From CAYUIG01 sp964444685 (GTDB lineage: Bacteria > Gemmatimonadota > Gemmatimonadetes > Longimicrobiales > RSA9), in NCBI GenBank assembly GCA_964444685.1, contig CAYUIG010000032.1, positions 1 to 39,481 on the forward strand: a stretch of DNA of 39,481 bases, written 5' to 3'. This document shows positions 30,908 to 39,481 of the stretch, in pieces (position 1 is the first letter of the stretch; each line of letters begins with the position of its first letter). The translations under genes were made by a program, and so were the position numbers. The notes below the pieces were generated by a model. The model was not told where the DNA came from. It saw nothing but the letters and a program-made list of their open reading frames with translations, and searched no databases.

Positions 30908-33900
30908 CTGCGCTCGCGCCGGGGCTGGAAGGGATTGCGAATCTGCTCGGGGACCTTCGACCACTGGTCCTCGGTCAGGATGGCCTGCACCTGACGCAGC
31001 GCGTCCATCACCTCGACGCGCGTCGCCTGGATCTGGGGCTGGATCTCCTGGAAGATCCGGCCCTGCTGGCCCGGCTCGATCGCGTTGAAGCGGCCGCCGA
31101 GTTCTTCGCGCCGCGTGCTCAGCTTCTGCTGTAGCGAATCGGACACGACCTGCACGCGCGCGACCTGCTCCGCCGACAGTCCGAGTGTGTCCTTCAGCTC
31201 GAGCAGCACCGGAATCGGATTCGCCAGCAGGCGGTCGATCATGCCGACCGCATTGAAGCCGCCGCGGGCACCCGCTCCCTGCCCTGCACCGCCTGCACCG
31301 CCGCGCGCGGCCAGCGCCTCACGGAACTCCGCGGCCACATCCGCACCACGCACCGGACCGAAGCCGCGATCGTTGCGGTTCGGCTGACCGCCGATCGCCA
31401 CACGCGCGGAGAGCGTGACCGAGAACGCATTGCGGAACGCGTTCGGCCCGCGCCGCGTCTGACCGAAGCCCTCGTTCACTTCATAGAGGAAGCGCTGCTC
31501 GACCGGATCGAAGCCGCGCACTTCCAGCAGCGTGGCATCCGCGCGCTGCCCCTCGCCCCACCCCTTCATGCCGTCGCGGCCGTGGAAGAGCTGGTCGAGA
31601 CCCGTGAGCACGTTGCGCGTATCGAGCGAGATCGTGAGACGACGTCCGAGCTGCGGCAGGTTGGGTCGGATGCCGAGTCGCAGATCCAGGGACTGCGTCC
31701 AACCGTTGCGGCAGGAGTTGCGATCCGCGATCGAGCCGAACTGCGACTCGAGGCAGTCACGCACGCGGCCGGGCACGCTCGCGAGCAGGCGGTCCATCGA
31801 CTCCGCGATCGCTGGATCGGCGGAAGCCGGATCGAAGACGTACGCGCGGTCGTTACGAGCGCCGTCGCCATTGATGTCACGGTCGACCAGCGGCGTGAAG
31901 GGTGTCCCGGACTGGAGCCGCGTCATCGCGGTGAGCTCGACCTCCTCGGAGATCGGATACGACAGCACGAGGTTGAGCGAGTGGCGGCGGTCATTGCCGC
32001 TCGGCGACCACTCGCGCTCGTTCGGGTTGCCGGCGGTCGTGGCGGACGAGAACGAGCCGGAGCCCTGATCGCGCGAGAACGACAGCGTGTGGTTGAACCG
32101 CACCGTCACCTTGTCGAGGAGCACTCCCTGGACCTCGCTCGTGAACTGATGCGAGGAGGACTCCAGCGATGACGTCACGTCGTACACACTGCCGAACTCC
32201 TCGAACAGCCGCGACGCGGACATCGACACCGCCCCCGTTTCCTCGACGATCGCCGACGGGTCGCCGAAGAACGGCCTGCCCTCACCGGCGAGCATGAAGC
32301 TCTTCGATTCGTCGAGGTTCAGGTCGCGGTAGCCCCACAGGCCGGTGCCGCGCGACCAGCTGTAGCGGAAGTTGCCGCGCAGCCCGAGCGGCAGCGGCGT
32401 GCGATAGCCGAGGTTCAAGCGCAGCGACGACGGCAGCGACTGGTCCGGATCGATCAGCGTCACCGTCGGGGCGCGCTGCGAGAATGCGTCGGGCACACCC
32501 GGGCCGCCATCCGCGCACTCGTCGGGAATCGCGAACGGGTCCTGGAGGTAGAGGTCCCAGTCGGGTACGGGTACGACGTCGCCGATGCAGATCAGGCGCT
32601 GCTCCGCATCGGGCAGACCCGTCTGGCGCACGGCGGCCGAGAAGATGTTCGTGGGGGCGCGGCCCGCGAACACGCCGATGCCACCGGTCAGTGACTTCGC
32701 CGCCTCGCCCTGCTCGTTCAGGCGGTAGCTGAAGCCGATGCGCGGGCTCAGGCCGGACGAGATCGGATCGATGTCGGTGCGCCGGCCGAACGCCTGCTCG
32801 ATCTCCGGATTGTACGCGGGCTTCTGATCGAGCACGGTGCGGTCCCAGCGCAGTCCGAGCGTGATCTCGAGCGGACGGCTCACGCGCCACGTGTCGCCGA
32901 AGTAGAGGCCGGCGTTCATGGTGCCCGTGCGCGACTCGCGCGGCGTGAGTGAGCGGTCGAAACGTTCGGGCCGGTTCGCCTCGAAGTCCTCGAGCGAGCC
33001 GAACGTGAAGCTGCCAAACAGATTGTCGGTCGAGCGCGAGACGTTGCGCGACTTCTGGAGCGAGCCGCCGACCTTCAGCCTGTGGAGCTGCGCGCCGATC
33101 GGCAGCAGGAACGACAGGTCTTCCGAGAGCTGGAGGTCGCGCGAGTAGCCCTCGGACGGCATGCTGCGATTGCCGCCGAAGATGAGGCTGCGCGTGTCGC
33201 GCGTGCCATCCTCGAACTCGGACGTCACGCGCACGCGGCCCTCGGGCATCTCGATGAACGGGAACGCGTCGTTGAAATCCTCGCTGAAGGAAGCGCGCAG
33301 GTTGTTCGTCCAGTTGCCGCCGAAGCGGGACGTGAGCCCGAGCGACGCGGAACGGCCGTCGCGCTCGGTGTCGCCGCCGTGATGGCCGATGTCGAGCGTG
33401 TTGATGCGCGTGCTGTCCTGGTCGCGCACGTTCCAGTTGAAGCGTGCGGACAGCGTCTGCGCCGTACCGCGTCCCTGCGCGATGTTCCAGTCGAAGCGCG
33501 ATTGAACGCGCAGGTCCTCGTTGAGCTGATTGTACGGACCCGTTCCCTCGATCGGAACGCTCCAGCGGGTGCCCAGGATGTCCACGAAGCGGCCGATCGA
33601 GTCGACGTTCACGCCGGAGCGCTCTGCGGCCAGCGGATCGTCGGGCGCGAGTGCGAACCGGTGGTTCACGTTGCGGCCGAGCTGGAACGAGACGTTGTAG
33701 AAGAGCCGATTGCGGACGATCGGGCCGCCGATCGACGCGCCGAGGTTGTGGCGCGTGAACGCGTTCGTGGTCGCGTTCGCGTTCATCTGTAGCGCGTCAT
33801 CATCGAGGCGATACGAGAGCGAGCCCGCCGTGCGGTTCGCGCCGCGCGCGCTCGTCATCGTCACCTCGCCGCCCGCGAAGCCGCCGCGCGACGCGTCGAA

Positions 33901-34545
33901 CGTGCTGGTCGTCACGCGCGTCTGGCGCACGCCCTCCTCGGGAACGGCCAGGCCGTCGGCGCCGATGATCATGCCGTCGAGCGTGATCTGGTTGAGCAGC
34001 TCGCTCATGCCGGCCACAGAGAAGCCCATCCGTCCGCTGACGGAGTCGGCACCGGTCCCGATCACGCCGCCCGAGAGGAGCGCGACCGTGTTCGGGTCGA
34101 GGTCGGGCAGCGGCAGACGGTTGAGCAGCTCCTGCGGAAGCTGGGTCGCCACTTCCGCGGTGTTGCCCTGTCCGGGCGGCGGCGGCGGTGCGCGCGCCGT
34201 GAGTCCCTCGAGCGCGATGGCCTGCGTGGCCATGGCGACATCGAGCACGAGCAGCTCCTCTTCGGCCTCGCGTATGAGCGGGCGGACAATGTCGGCCATG
34301 CCGATGAAGGTGATGCGCACGACGTAGCGGCCGCCGCCATCCGGGAAGATCATCATCCAGCGGCCGTTCGCATCGGTGATGACGGAGCGGCTGATCTCGG
34401 TTTCGACGGAGATCGCTTCGACGCGGGCACCCGCGACAGCTTTCCCCGCCGGGTCGACGACCCGGCCGGTCAGGATGTCCTCCTGGGCCGCAACCGGCTT
34501 CGCAAGGAGGAGGAGGGCGAGGATCAGGAACGCACGCAGTCGCAT
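30904..34545 (-). CDS. TonB-dependent receptor with CarboxypepD_reg head and CpxP/Spy-like tail
   Basis: A 1213-residue outer-membrane receptor. Signal peptide 1-20 (AKPVAAQ), then a carboxypeptidase-regulatory-like domain (about 24-115, ILTGRVVDPAGKAVAGARVEAIS). A plug follows (QLPQELLNRLPLPDLDPNTVALLSGGV, ITLDGMIIGADGL, GGFAGGEVTMTSARG), then the large OmpA-related/oar-like barrel up to NAFSVTLSARVAIGG (about 1050). A Gly/Ala linker leads to a helical tail of about 110 residues (LLELKDTLGLSAEQVARVQVV and ILTEDQWSKVPEQIR), which looks like the LTxxQ repeats of periplasmic CpxP/Spy proteins. The ATG at 34545 lacks a Shine-Dalgarno sequence. Substrate unknown; oar-like members import large or peptide ligands. 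Confidence 0.92.
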   Translation of the reverse strand: MRLRAFLILALLLLAKPVAAQEDILTGRVVDPAGKAVAGARVEAISVETEISRSVITDANGRWMMIFPDGGGRYVVRITFIGMADIVRPLIREAEEELLVLDVAMATQAIALEGLTARAPPPPPGQGNTAEVATQLPQELLNRLPLPDLDPNTVALLSGGVIGTGADSVSGRMGFSVAGMSELLNQITLDGMIIGADGLAVPEEGVRQTRVTTSTFDASRGGFAGGEVTMTSARGANRTAGSLSYRLDDDALQMNANATTNAFTRHNLGASIGGPIVRNRLFYNVSFQLGRNVNHRFALAPDDPLAAERSGVNVDSIGRFVDILGTRWSVPIEGTGPYNQLNEDLRVQSRFDWNIAQGRGTAQTLSARFNWNVRDQDSTRINTLDIGHHGGDTERDGRSASLGLTSRFGGNWTNNLRASFSEDFNDAFPFIEMPEGRVRVTSEFEDGTRDTRSLIFGGNRSMPSEGYSRDLQLSEDLSFLLPIGAQLHRLKVGGSLQKSRNVSRSTDNLFGSFTFGSLEDFEANRPERFDRSLTPRESRTGTMNAGLYFGDTWRVSRPLEITLGLRWDRTVLDQKPAYNPEIEQAFGRRTDIDPISSGLSPRIGFSYRLNEQGEAAKSLTGGIGVFAGRAPTNIFSAAVRQTGLPDAEQRLICIGDVVPVPDWDLYLQDPFAIPDECADGGPGVPDAFSQRAPTVTLIDPDQSLPSSLRLNLGYRTPLPLGLRGNFRYSWSRGTGLWGYRDLNLDESKSFMLAGEGRPFFGDPSAIVEETGAVSMSASRLFEEFGSVYDVTSSLESSSHQFTSEVQGVLLDKVTVRFNHTLSFSRDQGSGSFSSATTAGNPNEREWSPSGNDRRHSLNLVLSYPISEEVELTAMTRLQSGTPFTPLVDRDINGDGARNDRAYVFDPASADPAIAESMDRLLASVPGRVRDCLESQFGSIADRNSCRNGWTQSLDLRLGIRPNLPQLGRRLTISLDTRNVLTGLDQLFHGRDGMKGWGEGQRADATLLEVRGFDPVEQRFLYEVNEGFGQTRRGPNAFRNAFSVTLSARVAIGGQPNRNDRGFGPVRGADVAAEFREALAARGGAGGAGQGAGARGGFNAVGMIDRLLANPIPVLLELKDTLGLSAEQVARVQVVSDSLQQKLSTRREELGGRFNAIEPGQQGRIFQEIQPQIQATRVEVMDALRQVQAILTEDQWSKVPEQIRNPFQPRRERS

Positions 34546-34580
34546 ACGGAGATAATGGACGCGCGACGCGTGCGATTCGT

Positions 34581-35210
34581 TTAACTGAGCAGCGAGTACT
34601 GGACGAGCAGGCGTGCGCCGTCGGTCCAGCGCAGCCACCCGTTCGCGGTCGGGTTGGCGCCCATGTCGGGCATGATCTCCACCCAGATCCATTCACCGCG
34701 GATGCCGGCCGGCCGCAGGATGACCTCGGTGGACAGGTCGAGCGGCGGAGCCGTCGCGTCGGGTGCGACGCGTACCGGGTTGTTCTCCGGGTCGGCGGTT
34801 TCTACCGCGAAGACCTGGAGCAGGAACTCGGGCCATGCGAGGAACTCGACGGCTGCGCGGTCCAGCCAGCGGCGATCGCCCTGCGGATTGACTTCGACCT
34901 CGATCCAGAACTGCATGAGCGTGCGTGCGCGGAACCAGAGCAGCTCGTAGTCGAGCTTCAGGACTTCGGGAGAGAGCCACGGCGGACCCTGTGCATCGAC
35001 CGACGGTACGCCGGCCACGAACACGAGACTGTCGATCGGGGCGACTGCGTCGGGCGGCGCGAAGAGGTCGGTGGGGAGATAGAAGTACAGTTTGTTGCCG
35101 GGCACGATCGGCGGACGGACCATGCCGATCCCCTGGGGCGCATCCGGCCGCTGCGCCGACGCGGGCGCGGCGAGGATGGAGGCGAGGACTACGACGACGA
35201 GGCGACGCAT
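34581..35210 (-). CDS. Secreted protein of unknown function
   Basis: A 209-residue exported protein (signal peptide 1-20, ending PASAQ). No family recognised. It is beta-rich, with many Trp and Pro residues (YFYLPTDLFAPPDAVAPIDSLVF, WIEVEVNPQGDRRWLDRAAVEFLAWPEFLLQVFAVE, EWIWVEIMPDMGANPTANGWLRW), suggesting a compact periplasmic or surface domain. The start is ATG 35210, set by GGAGG at 4-nt spacing. It lies 35 nt upstream of the TonB receptor and downstream of the Asp-box protein on one strand, so it may be a receptor accessory or surface lipoprotein-like partner without a lipobox. Confidence 0.8.
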   Translation of the reverse strand: MRRLVVVVLASILAAPASAQRPDAPQGIGMVRPPIVPGNKLYFYLPTDLFAPPDAVAPIDSLVFVAGVPSVDAQGPPWLSPEVLKLDYELLWFRARTLMQFWIEVEVNPQGDRRWLDRAAVEFLAWPEFLLQVFAVETADPENNPVRVAPDATAPPLDLSTEVILRPAGIRGEWIWVEIMPDMGANPTANGWLRWTDGARLLVQYSLLS

Positions 35211-35232
35211 CACACCTCCACGGTGAAGAAGC

Positions 35233-35265
35233 GCCCCGGCCGCCGCGCCGTGCGGCGACCGGGGC
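35233..35265 (-). terminator. Hairpin after the Asp-box protein gene
   Basis: GCCCCGG (35233-35239) pairs with CCGGGGC (35259-35265), and GCCGC (35242-35246) with GCGGC (35252-35256). On the minus strand it is followed by CTTCTTC, a modest pyrimidine run. It may end or attenuate transcription between the Asp-box gene and the secreted protein. Confidence 0.65.
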
Positions 35266-35273
35266 ACCGAAGG

Positions 35274-38192
35274 TTACTCCGGATTCATCCAGACGTCCTC
35301 GAGCACGCGCACCAGGTGCGACTGCTCGCGGCCGTCGATGCTCAGCGTCACGCGATAGATGCCGGGCTGTGCGAGTGTCGCGACGCGCGGCGGGCCCTGC
35401 TGCTGGCCGCCGCCGAAACCGCCGAAGCCGCCGCAGCCGCCGCCACCGAAGCCGCCGAAGCCGCCCTGGCCCGGCTGAATCGGGCGCCGGTCGCTGCACA
35501 GATCCCAGTGCACGCGATTCAGGCCCTGCTCGGACGTGGCTTCCAGCGTGCGGAACGTCTCGCCGGTGAGCACGTCCTCGATGGTCAGCTCGACGTCGTC
35601 GTCATCGACGTCGTCACCGAGCCAGTACGAGATCGTCGTACCGCGCGGCGCGTTCTCACCCTCGAAGTTCTTCGAGCCCGTGACGTTGCGACGCATCCGG
35701 ATGTCGGACTTCCAGAGCACCGCCTCGCGCGGCTCGAACAGCTTCGCATCCATGGCCATCACGCTGTCCGTGAGCTGCTGGAGCGCCGTGATGTCGTCCA
35801 TGATCAGCAGGCTGCGCCCGTGCGTGGCAAGGATGAGATCGTTATCGCGCGGGTGAATCATGACGTCGTCGATGCGGACGACGGCAAGGCCGCTCATGAA
35901 CGGTTTCCAGCTCGCACCTTCATCGAGCGAAACGAAGAAGCCGAATTCCGTGCCCGCGTACAGCAGCTTCGGATTCTTCGGGTCCTGACGGACCGTGTTG
36001 ACGTTGCCATACTGCGGCAGGTTCGAGCTGATCGACGTCCATGTCGCACCGTAGTCACGGGTGACGAAGACGTACGGGCGCAGGTCGTTGCTGCGATGGC
36101 CGTCGATCGAGACGTACGCCGTGGCCGGATCGAAGTACGATGCCTCGACGCGCGAGACGTAGTACTCGAAGCCGCCGCCCGGCAGGTTGCGGCTCACCTC
36201 GGTCCATGTGGCGCCGTTGTCGCGGCTGACCTGGATGTTGCCGTCGTCCGTCCCGACCCAGAGGATGCCCGGGATGATCGGCGACTCGGACACGCTGATG
36301 ATCGTGCCGTACTGGTTGATGCCGTCGTTGCGCGAGAGGATGCACTGCCCCATGCGCAGCCGGCTGCAGTTCGGCAGGTCGAGGCGCATGCCGAGCATCG
36401 ACCGCTGATCGCGATCGATCTGCTTCGTCAGGTCCTCGGTCATCGTCCACGTGTCGCCGCGGTTGCGGGAGATGTACAGCCGGTTCCCGCCAATGATGAC
36501 CGTGCTCGGGTTGTGCGGCGATAGCATGAATGGCGTACTCCAGTTCCAGCGGAACGCCGTGCCCGGTGGAGGCGTGGGCACGATGTTGCCCGGATTGCCG
36601 GCACCGCCACCGCCGAAGCCGCCGCCCGGACCGCGCGGCCGGATCGACTGCGAGGTGCCGTTCTTCAGGTCGAGTCGGCTGACGTTGCCGTTCTGCGACT
36701 CGGCGTAGACGATGCTCCAGTCGGTCGGGTCCACGGCCGTGTAGAAGCCGTCGCCGCCGCCGACGCGGTACCAGTCCTGGTTGAGGCTGTTGCCGCCGCG
36801 CACCGAGCTCGGGCCGCACCAGCTGCCGTTGTCCTGGAAGCCGACGCAGACGTAGTACGGGCGGCGCATATCGGCGGAGACGTGATACGGCTGCCCGACC
36901 GCCCACAGGCGGATGGACTCCCACGTCTCGCCGCCGTCGTACGTCACGTCGATGCCGCCGTCGTTCCCGTAGATGACGTGATTGCCGTTGTACGGGTCGA
37001 TCCAGATCGCGTGGTTGTCGACGTGTCCCATGTTGCCCTGCACGTTGGTCCACGTGACGCCGCCATCGACCGACTTCTGCGCGTTCACGCCGCCGACCCA
37101 GACGATGTCGGGGTTGGACGGGTCGACGCGGATCTGGCTGTAGTACATCGGCCGCTGGTTCTGATTGCTCTTGAACTGCCAGGTGCGGCCGCCGTCCTCC
37201 GAGCGCCACACGCCGCTGATCTTGTCGTCCGGCGGCTGGTTCTGGCCGCCGCCGCCACCGCCGAAGCCACCGCCCTGCCCCGGCTGCGGCGGCGTGTCGG
37301 TCACGGGCTCGCGGTCGGGGCCCACCTCGATCTGGGCGTAGATGATGTTCGGGTTCGACATCGAGATGTCGAGGCCGATGCGGCCCATGGTGCCCGGCGG
37401 CAGGCCGTTCCCCGTCACGCGGGTCCACGTCTCGCCGCCGTCATCACTGCGATAGATGCCGCCGTTCGGGCCGCCGCTCACGAAGCCGTACGCGCTCCGC
37501 TGCCGCTCGTACATCGCGGCGAAGAGGGTGTTCGGGTTCGTGGGGTGGATGATGATGTCCGTGGCGCCGGTGTTCTCGTCGAAGTACAGCACCTTGCGCC
37601 ACGTGGCGCCGCCGTCCGTGGTCTTGTAGACGCCGCGGTCCGCGTTGGGCCCGAACAGATGACCGACGGCAGCGACCCAGACGATGTCCGGGTTCGTGGG
37701 GTGCACGACCACGCGGCCGATCGACTGCGTCTCGCGCAGGCCGATGTGCGTAAAGGTCGCGCCGGCGTCGGTGCTCTTGTACATGCCGTCGCCGAAGGAC
37801 GACGACTGGCGGTTGTTGGGCTCGCCGGTGCCGACGTACAGGATGTTCGAGTTTGACGGCGCGATGGCGATGTCACCGATCGAATGGGTGCCGTAGCTGT
37901 CGAAGATCGGTTCGAAGGTCGTGCCGTTGTTCGTGGTCTTCCAAAGGCCACCGGTAGCGAAGCCGACGTACCATGTGCTGGGATCGCTATAGGAAGCCGC
38001 GATGTCATCCACACGGCCGCCCTGGCCGGCGGGTCCGATCGAGCGCCAGACGAAGCCGCGCAGGAGCGGGTCGTCGGACTGGTTGATCGGTGGCGGCGGT
38101 TCTTCGTCCTGCTGGGCGGTCGCCGGTGTGACGGCGAGGAGCAGGGCGAGGGGGAGTAGCCGGAGGGTCCAGGGACCCGTCGCCAAGCGCAT
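35274..38192 (-). CDS. Large secreted Asp-box (BNR/sortilin-like) beta-propeller protein
   Basis: A 972-residue exported protein (signal peptide to TPATAQ) made of tandem BNR/Asp-box motifs. I count eleven, among them STDAGATF, TTDGGATW, SDDGGETW, SEDGGRTW, SVDGGVTW, TYDGGETW, SRDNGATW and TRDYGATW, enough for one or two propellers as in VPS10/sortilin-like and WD40/YVTN/BNR proteins. Three Gly-rich runs lie between blades (about 300-320, 517-535 and 905-932). The last 80 residues (PGIYRVTLSIDGREQSHLVRVLEDVWMNPE) form an Ig-like end. Members are annotated as glycosyl hydrolases, but no catalytic sialidase arginine triad is evident. Start ATG 38192, with GGAGG 8 nt upstream. Confidence 0.9.
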   Translation of the reverse strand: MRLATGPWTLRLLPLALLLAVTPATAQQDEEPPPPINQSDDPLLRGFVWRSIGPAGQGGRVDDIAASYSDPSTWYVGFATGGLWKTTNNGTTFEPIFDSYGTHSIGDIAIAPSNSNILYVGTGEPNNRQSSSFGDGMYKSTDAGATFTHIGLRETQSIGRVVVHPTNPDIVWVAAVGHLFGPNADRGVYKTTDGGATWRKVLYFDENTGATDIIIHPTNPNTLFAAMYERQRSAYGFVSGGPNGGIYRSDDGGETWTRVTGNGLPPGTMGRIGLDISMSNPNIIYAQIEVGPDREPVTDTPPQPGQGGGFGGGGGGQNQPPDDKISGVWRSEDGGRTWQFKSNQNQRPMYYSQIRVDPSNPDIVWVGGVNAQKSVDGGVTWTNVQGNMGHVDNHAIWIDPYNGNHVIYGNDGGIDVTYDGGETWESIRLWAVGQPYHVSADMRRPYYVCVGFQDNGSWCGPSSVRGGNSLNQDWYRVGGGDGFYTAVDPTDWSIVYAESQNGNVSRLDLKNGTSQSIRPRGPGGGFGGGGAGNPGNIVPTPPPGTAFRWNWSTPFMLSPHNPSTVIIGGNRLYISRNRGDTWTMTEDLTKQIDRDQRSMLGMRLDLPNCSRLRMGQCILSRNDGINQYGTIISVSESPIIPGILWVGTDDGNIQVSRDNGATWTEVSRNLPGGGFEYYVSRVEASYFDPATAYVSIDGHRSNDLRPYVFVTRDYGATWTSISSNLPQYGNVNTVRQDPKNPKLLYAGTEFGFFVSLDEGASWKPFMSGLAVVRIDDVMIHPRDNDLILATHGRSLLIMDDITALQQLTDSVMAMDAKLFEPREAVLWKSDIRMRRNVTGSKNFEGENAPRGTTISYWLGDDVDDDDVELTIEDVLTGETFRTLEATSEQGLNRVHWDLCSDRRPIQPGQGGFGGFGGGGCGGFGGFGGGQQQGPPRVATLAQPGIYRVTLSIDGREQSHLVRVLEDVWMNPE

Positions 38193-38339
38193 TGCGACGC
38201 CTCCTCGTGCTGTTTTTGGGGGTGGACCGGGCGCGGGAAACGGCGCGCCGGATTCTTAGGGGACGCGCGATAGGTCGGGAATGTTGGCCGGTTTCCTCCT
38301 GCGTGGCAAATTGCGGCGTTCCTCGAGCCCCGGTGGGTC

Positions 38340-39481
38340 ATGACGGCCGATCCGATGTACGTGCTGGCCTGGCTGTGCGCGATCGTGGTGCTGTCCGAGT
38401 GGCTGGTGCGACGGACGGTCTTGCGCCATGTCGGGACCGCCCTGATGGTGATCCTGGTCACCGCTCTGGTGGCCAATGTCGGGCTACTGCCGGCGGGGTC
38501 GACTGTCGAGGCGCCGGTGCCGGTCTACGACGGGATCTTCGCGTGGGTGGCGCCGCTCGCGATCTTCTGGCTGCTCCTCCAGGTCAACCTGCGCGACATC
38601 CTGCGGGCGGGACTGCCGATCATCGGGCTGTTTCTCGTCGGTTCTCTCGGGACCGTCCTCGGTGCTTTCGTTGGTATGCGGGTGGTGGGCGGTTCCGAGG
38701 CGATCGGGCCTCTGTATCACGCGATCGGCGGCATGTTCGTCGGTACCTACATCGGTGGCAGCATCAACTTCAACGCGGTTGCCATCGGCTATGACGTCAT
38801 GCGTGAGGGAGTGCTGTTCGCAGGTGCCGTGGCCGTCGACAACGTGATCACAACGATCTGGATGGTTGCGACGCTTGCTGCTCCACGTTTCCTGGCGCCC
38901 TTGTGGCGCGGGGTGGGCGTCACGCGCGGGCGTGAAGCGCTGATCACCGGAATCGAGGACGATACCGAGACGGTGCATCCTCTGGATCTCGGGATCCTGC
39001 TGGCTCTCGGGTTCTTCGCGGTGTGGATTTCGGGATTGATTGCTTCTGCTTTGTCAGGGTTGCCGTCGATTCTCGTGCTGACAGCTCTCGCGCTTCTGAT
39101 AGCTCAGCTCCCCGGGATGTCACGGCTGCGCGGAACGCGCGTGATCGGGATGTTCGCGGTGTATCTGTTCCTGGCTGTGATCGGTGCGTTCTGCGACGTG
39201 CGGAAGCTGGCTTCGCTGGGTGAACTGGGTGTTGCGCTGCTGGTCTTTGCCGGCGTACTGGCGCTTGTGCACGGGACGCTGATCTACGGAGTGGCTCGAA
39301 CGTTCCGCATGGATCTCGATGTGGCGTCGGTGGCGTCGCAAGCGAACATCGGCGGGAGTACGTCGGCGCTGGCGTTGGCGCGCAGTCTCGGACGAGGGGA
39401 TCTGGTGTTGCCGGCGGTGCTGATTGGTGCGCTTGGAAACGGGATCGGGACGTTTATCGGGTTCTGGGCGGCGGAGAGGCT
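38340..39481 (+). CDS. DUF819 family membrane protein, 3' end outside the window
   Basis: About 380 codons are visible without a stop. It encodes a polytopic protein of about 10 helices (YVLAWLCAIVVLSEWLV, LAIFWLLLQVNLRDILRAGLPIIGLFLVGSLGTVLGAFVG). The matching loops GGMFVGTYIGGSINFNAVAIGY and ASQANIGGSTSALALARSLG form the internal repeat seen in DUF819, a permease-like family of unknown substrate distantly related to glutamate/dicarboxylate symporters. The Q-N-I-G-G-S-T-S motif is the strongest mark. ATG 38340 has no clear ribosome site; ATG 38355 is an alternative. Divergent from the Asp-box gene with a 147-nt gap in which I see no defined element. Its third codon positions look less GC-biased than the neighbours. 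Confidence 0.85.
   Translation, partial: MTADPMYVLAWLCAIVVLSEWLVRRTVLRHVGTALMVILVTALVANVGLLPAGSTVEAPVPVYDGIFAWVAPLAIFWLLLQVNLRDILRAGLPIIGLFLVGSLGTVLGAFVGMRVVGGSEAIGPLYHAIGGMFVGTYIGGSINFNAVAIGYDVMREGVLFAGAVAVDNVITTIWMVATLAAPRFLAPLWRGVGVTRGREALITGIEDDTETVHPLDLGILLALGFFAVWISGLIASALSGLPSILVLTALALLIAQLPGMSRLRGTRVIGMFAVYLFLAVIGAFCDVRKLASLGELGVALLVFAGVLALVHGTLIYGVARTFRMDLDVASVASQANIGGSTSALALARSLGRGDLVLPAVLIGALGNGIGTFIGFWAAER

Noticed and set aside
35223..36524. 433-codon open frame antisense to the Asp-box gene
   Set aside because: The composition is shadow-like (runs of RRDVA and VDADD type), and the opposite strand has eleven regular Asp-box motifs and a signal peptide.
35274..38192. Sialidase
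   Set aside because: Asp-boxes are present, but I could not find the arginine triad or the Tyr/Glu catalytic pair of sialidases.

Overview
This is a GC-rich, densely coded bacterial chromosome window with no tRNA, rRNA, CRISPR array, integrase or transposase that I can see. Signal peptides, lipoboxes, outer-membrane barrels and a TonB-dependent receptor indicate a diderm. An ADOP-type FtsX permease remnant, Asp-box propeller proteins, a CarboxypepD_reg TonB receptor, paired FloA/NfeD and many secreted hydrolases fit the Gemmatimonadota/Acidobacteriota part of the tree. Gemmatimonadota is my best guess; it rests on gene content, not on a marker phylogeny.

Layout. Positions 1-2467 (minus strand): membrane-domain pair nfeD-floA and the first codons of a further gene. 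Positions 2702-10580 (plus): a tightly coupled catabolic operon of crotonase, aldehyde dehydrogenase, thiolase, PaaG-like isomerase, 3-hydroxyacyl-CoA dehydrogenase and a second hydratase, followed by an orphan 83-aa protein and a DUF3311 plus sodium:solute symporter pair. It reads as import and beta-oxidation-type breakdown of a carboxylic acid, possibly the lower part of a phenylacetate-like route. Positions 10585-12022 (minus): a small membrane protein, a repeat-rich gap, and rpmA/rplU with a strong terminator. Positions 12122-19187: an outer-membrane protein, a secreted M20 amidohydrolase, ribonuclease G/E, an acyl-CoA dehydrogenase and RecQ.

Positions 19240-22660 are a scarred region. 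It holds an ADOP permease with its middle deleted, an intact lipoprotein serine hydrolase, the first 46 codons of a duplicated amidohydrolase, and a decayed partial copy of recQ. The intact amidohydrolase lies at 23895-25166 and the intact recQ at 17433-19187, so both source copies are in the window. Positions 22661-25166 carry a secreted beta-propeller lipoprotein divergent from that amidohydrolase. Positions 25167-28952 (minus) form a four-gene operon joining a Rieske oxygenase to a ribose-type ABC importer.

Positions 29258-38192 are devoted to the cell envelope: a bactofilin-like/Omp85-like outer-membrane protein, a TonB receptor with a CpxP/Spy-like tail, a small secreted protein of unknown function and a large Asp-box propeller protein. 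The window ends inside a DUF819 transporter gene.

The intergenic gaps hold several structured repeats that no gene explains: a palindrome built from 7-nt units, a three-copy 22-nt repeat, and a 171-nt nested palindrome. The best leads are the Rieske/ABC operon, the two unusual outer-membrane fusions, the duplication scar and the heptamer palindrome.
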